Of a DNA stretch of 5,477 nt, positions 5,340 to 5,477 are shown one piece after another. The stretch comes from Calditrichota bacterium (GTDB lineage Bacteria; Calditrichota; Calditrichia; RBG-13-44-9). The notes below the pieces were generated by a model. The model worked only from the letters and a program-made list of their open reading frames with translations, made no database searches and was not told where the DNA came from. The stretch's first letter is position 1. Each line of letters begins with the position of its first letter. A program made the position numbers and the translations under genes. The stretch spans positions 1 to 5,477 of the forward strand of contig JAFGSO010000151.1 in NCBI GenBank assembly GCA_016934605.1, written 5' to 3'.

Positions 5340-5477
5340 ATGGCAAACGGAGGATCTGGAGATTTTTTCAAGGGTTTTTTCTTTGGTGGACTCATAGGAG
5401 CTGCTTTTGCACTTCTATATGCACCGCAGAGCGGGAAGGAAACGCGGGATGAGATAGGAAAAAAAGCCGATGAACTG
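5340..5477 (+). CDS. YtxH domain-containing protein (5' part)
   Basis: The first 46 codons are present; the gene runs off the window. A Gly-rich N-terminus leads into one membrane helix (about 9-27, FFKGFFFGGLIGAAFALLY), followed immediately by YAPQSGKETRDEIGKKADEL (27-46). The helix, the A-P-x-S-G-K-E-T-R motif and the following charged, probably coiled-coil tail are the standard signature of the YtxH family, sometimes labelled gas-vesicle-like or general stress proteins. Such proteins are small, inner-membrane anchored and usually of unknown role; in Firmicutes ytxH is part of the general stress regulon, which need not hold here. AAGGAGG at 5326-5332, 7 nt before the ATG, fixes the start. 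Confidence 0.88.
   Translation, partial: MANGGSGDFFKGFFFGGLIGAAFALLYAPQSGKETRDEIGKKADEL

Overview
This 5.5-kb bacterial window has moderate GC in the genes and a very AT-rich stretch near 5.0-5.3 kb. The lineage cannot be fixed from the sequence. A combined PIN-PhoH protein, a DUF5362-like membrane protein, a YtxH-type protein and clear Shine-Dalgarno sites (GAGGAGG, AAGGAGG) would fit an uncultured member of the FCB-related phyla (Marinimicrobia- or Calditrichota-like). That placement is a low-confidence inference.

Layout. Positions 1-2171 hold the end of a plus-strand operon for cell-envelope glycan work. It contains the 3' end of an unidentified gene, then two family-2 glycosyltransferases with gaps of only 3 and 10 nt. 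The first transferase looks like a polyprenyl-phosphate sugar synthase (DPM1/GtrB type). The second looks like a membrane-anchored transferase that could use such donors. A separately transcribed small gene follows (2270-2725); its protein resembles the dCTP deaminase/dUTPase fold but lacks a recognisable catalytic loop. After a 237-nt spacer with a degenerate tandem repeat comes a small membrane protein (2963-3361). A strong hairpin then separates it from the convergent minus-strand PIN-PhoH gene (3413-4732).

The 607 nt between the PhoH start and the last gene are non-coding but not empty. They hold a plausible phoH promoter, an inverted repeat just upstream of it, and a 158-bp element (4971-5128). 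The element has 18-bp terminal inverted repeats matching at 17 of 18 positions and a GC-rich hairpin at its centre. It encodes nothing and looks like a MITE. The window ends in the first 46 codons of a YtxH-domain protein with a consensus -10 box and a strong ribosome binding site.

I saw no CRISPR array, tRNA, rRNA or defence system. The most notable non-routine items are the MITE-like element and the divergent dUTPase-fold protein.
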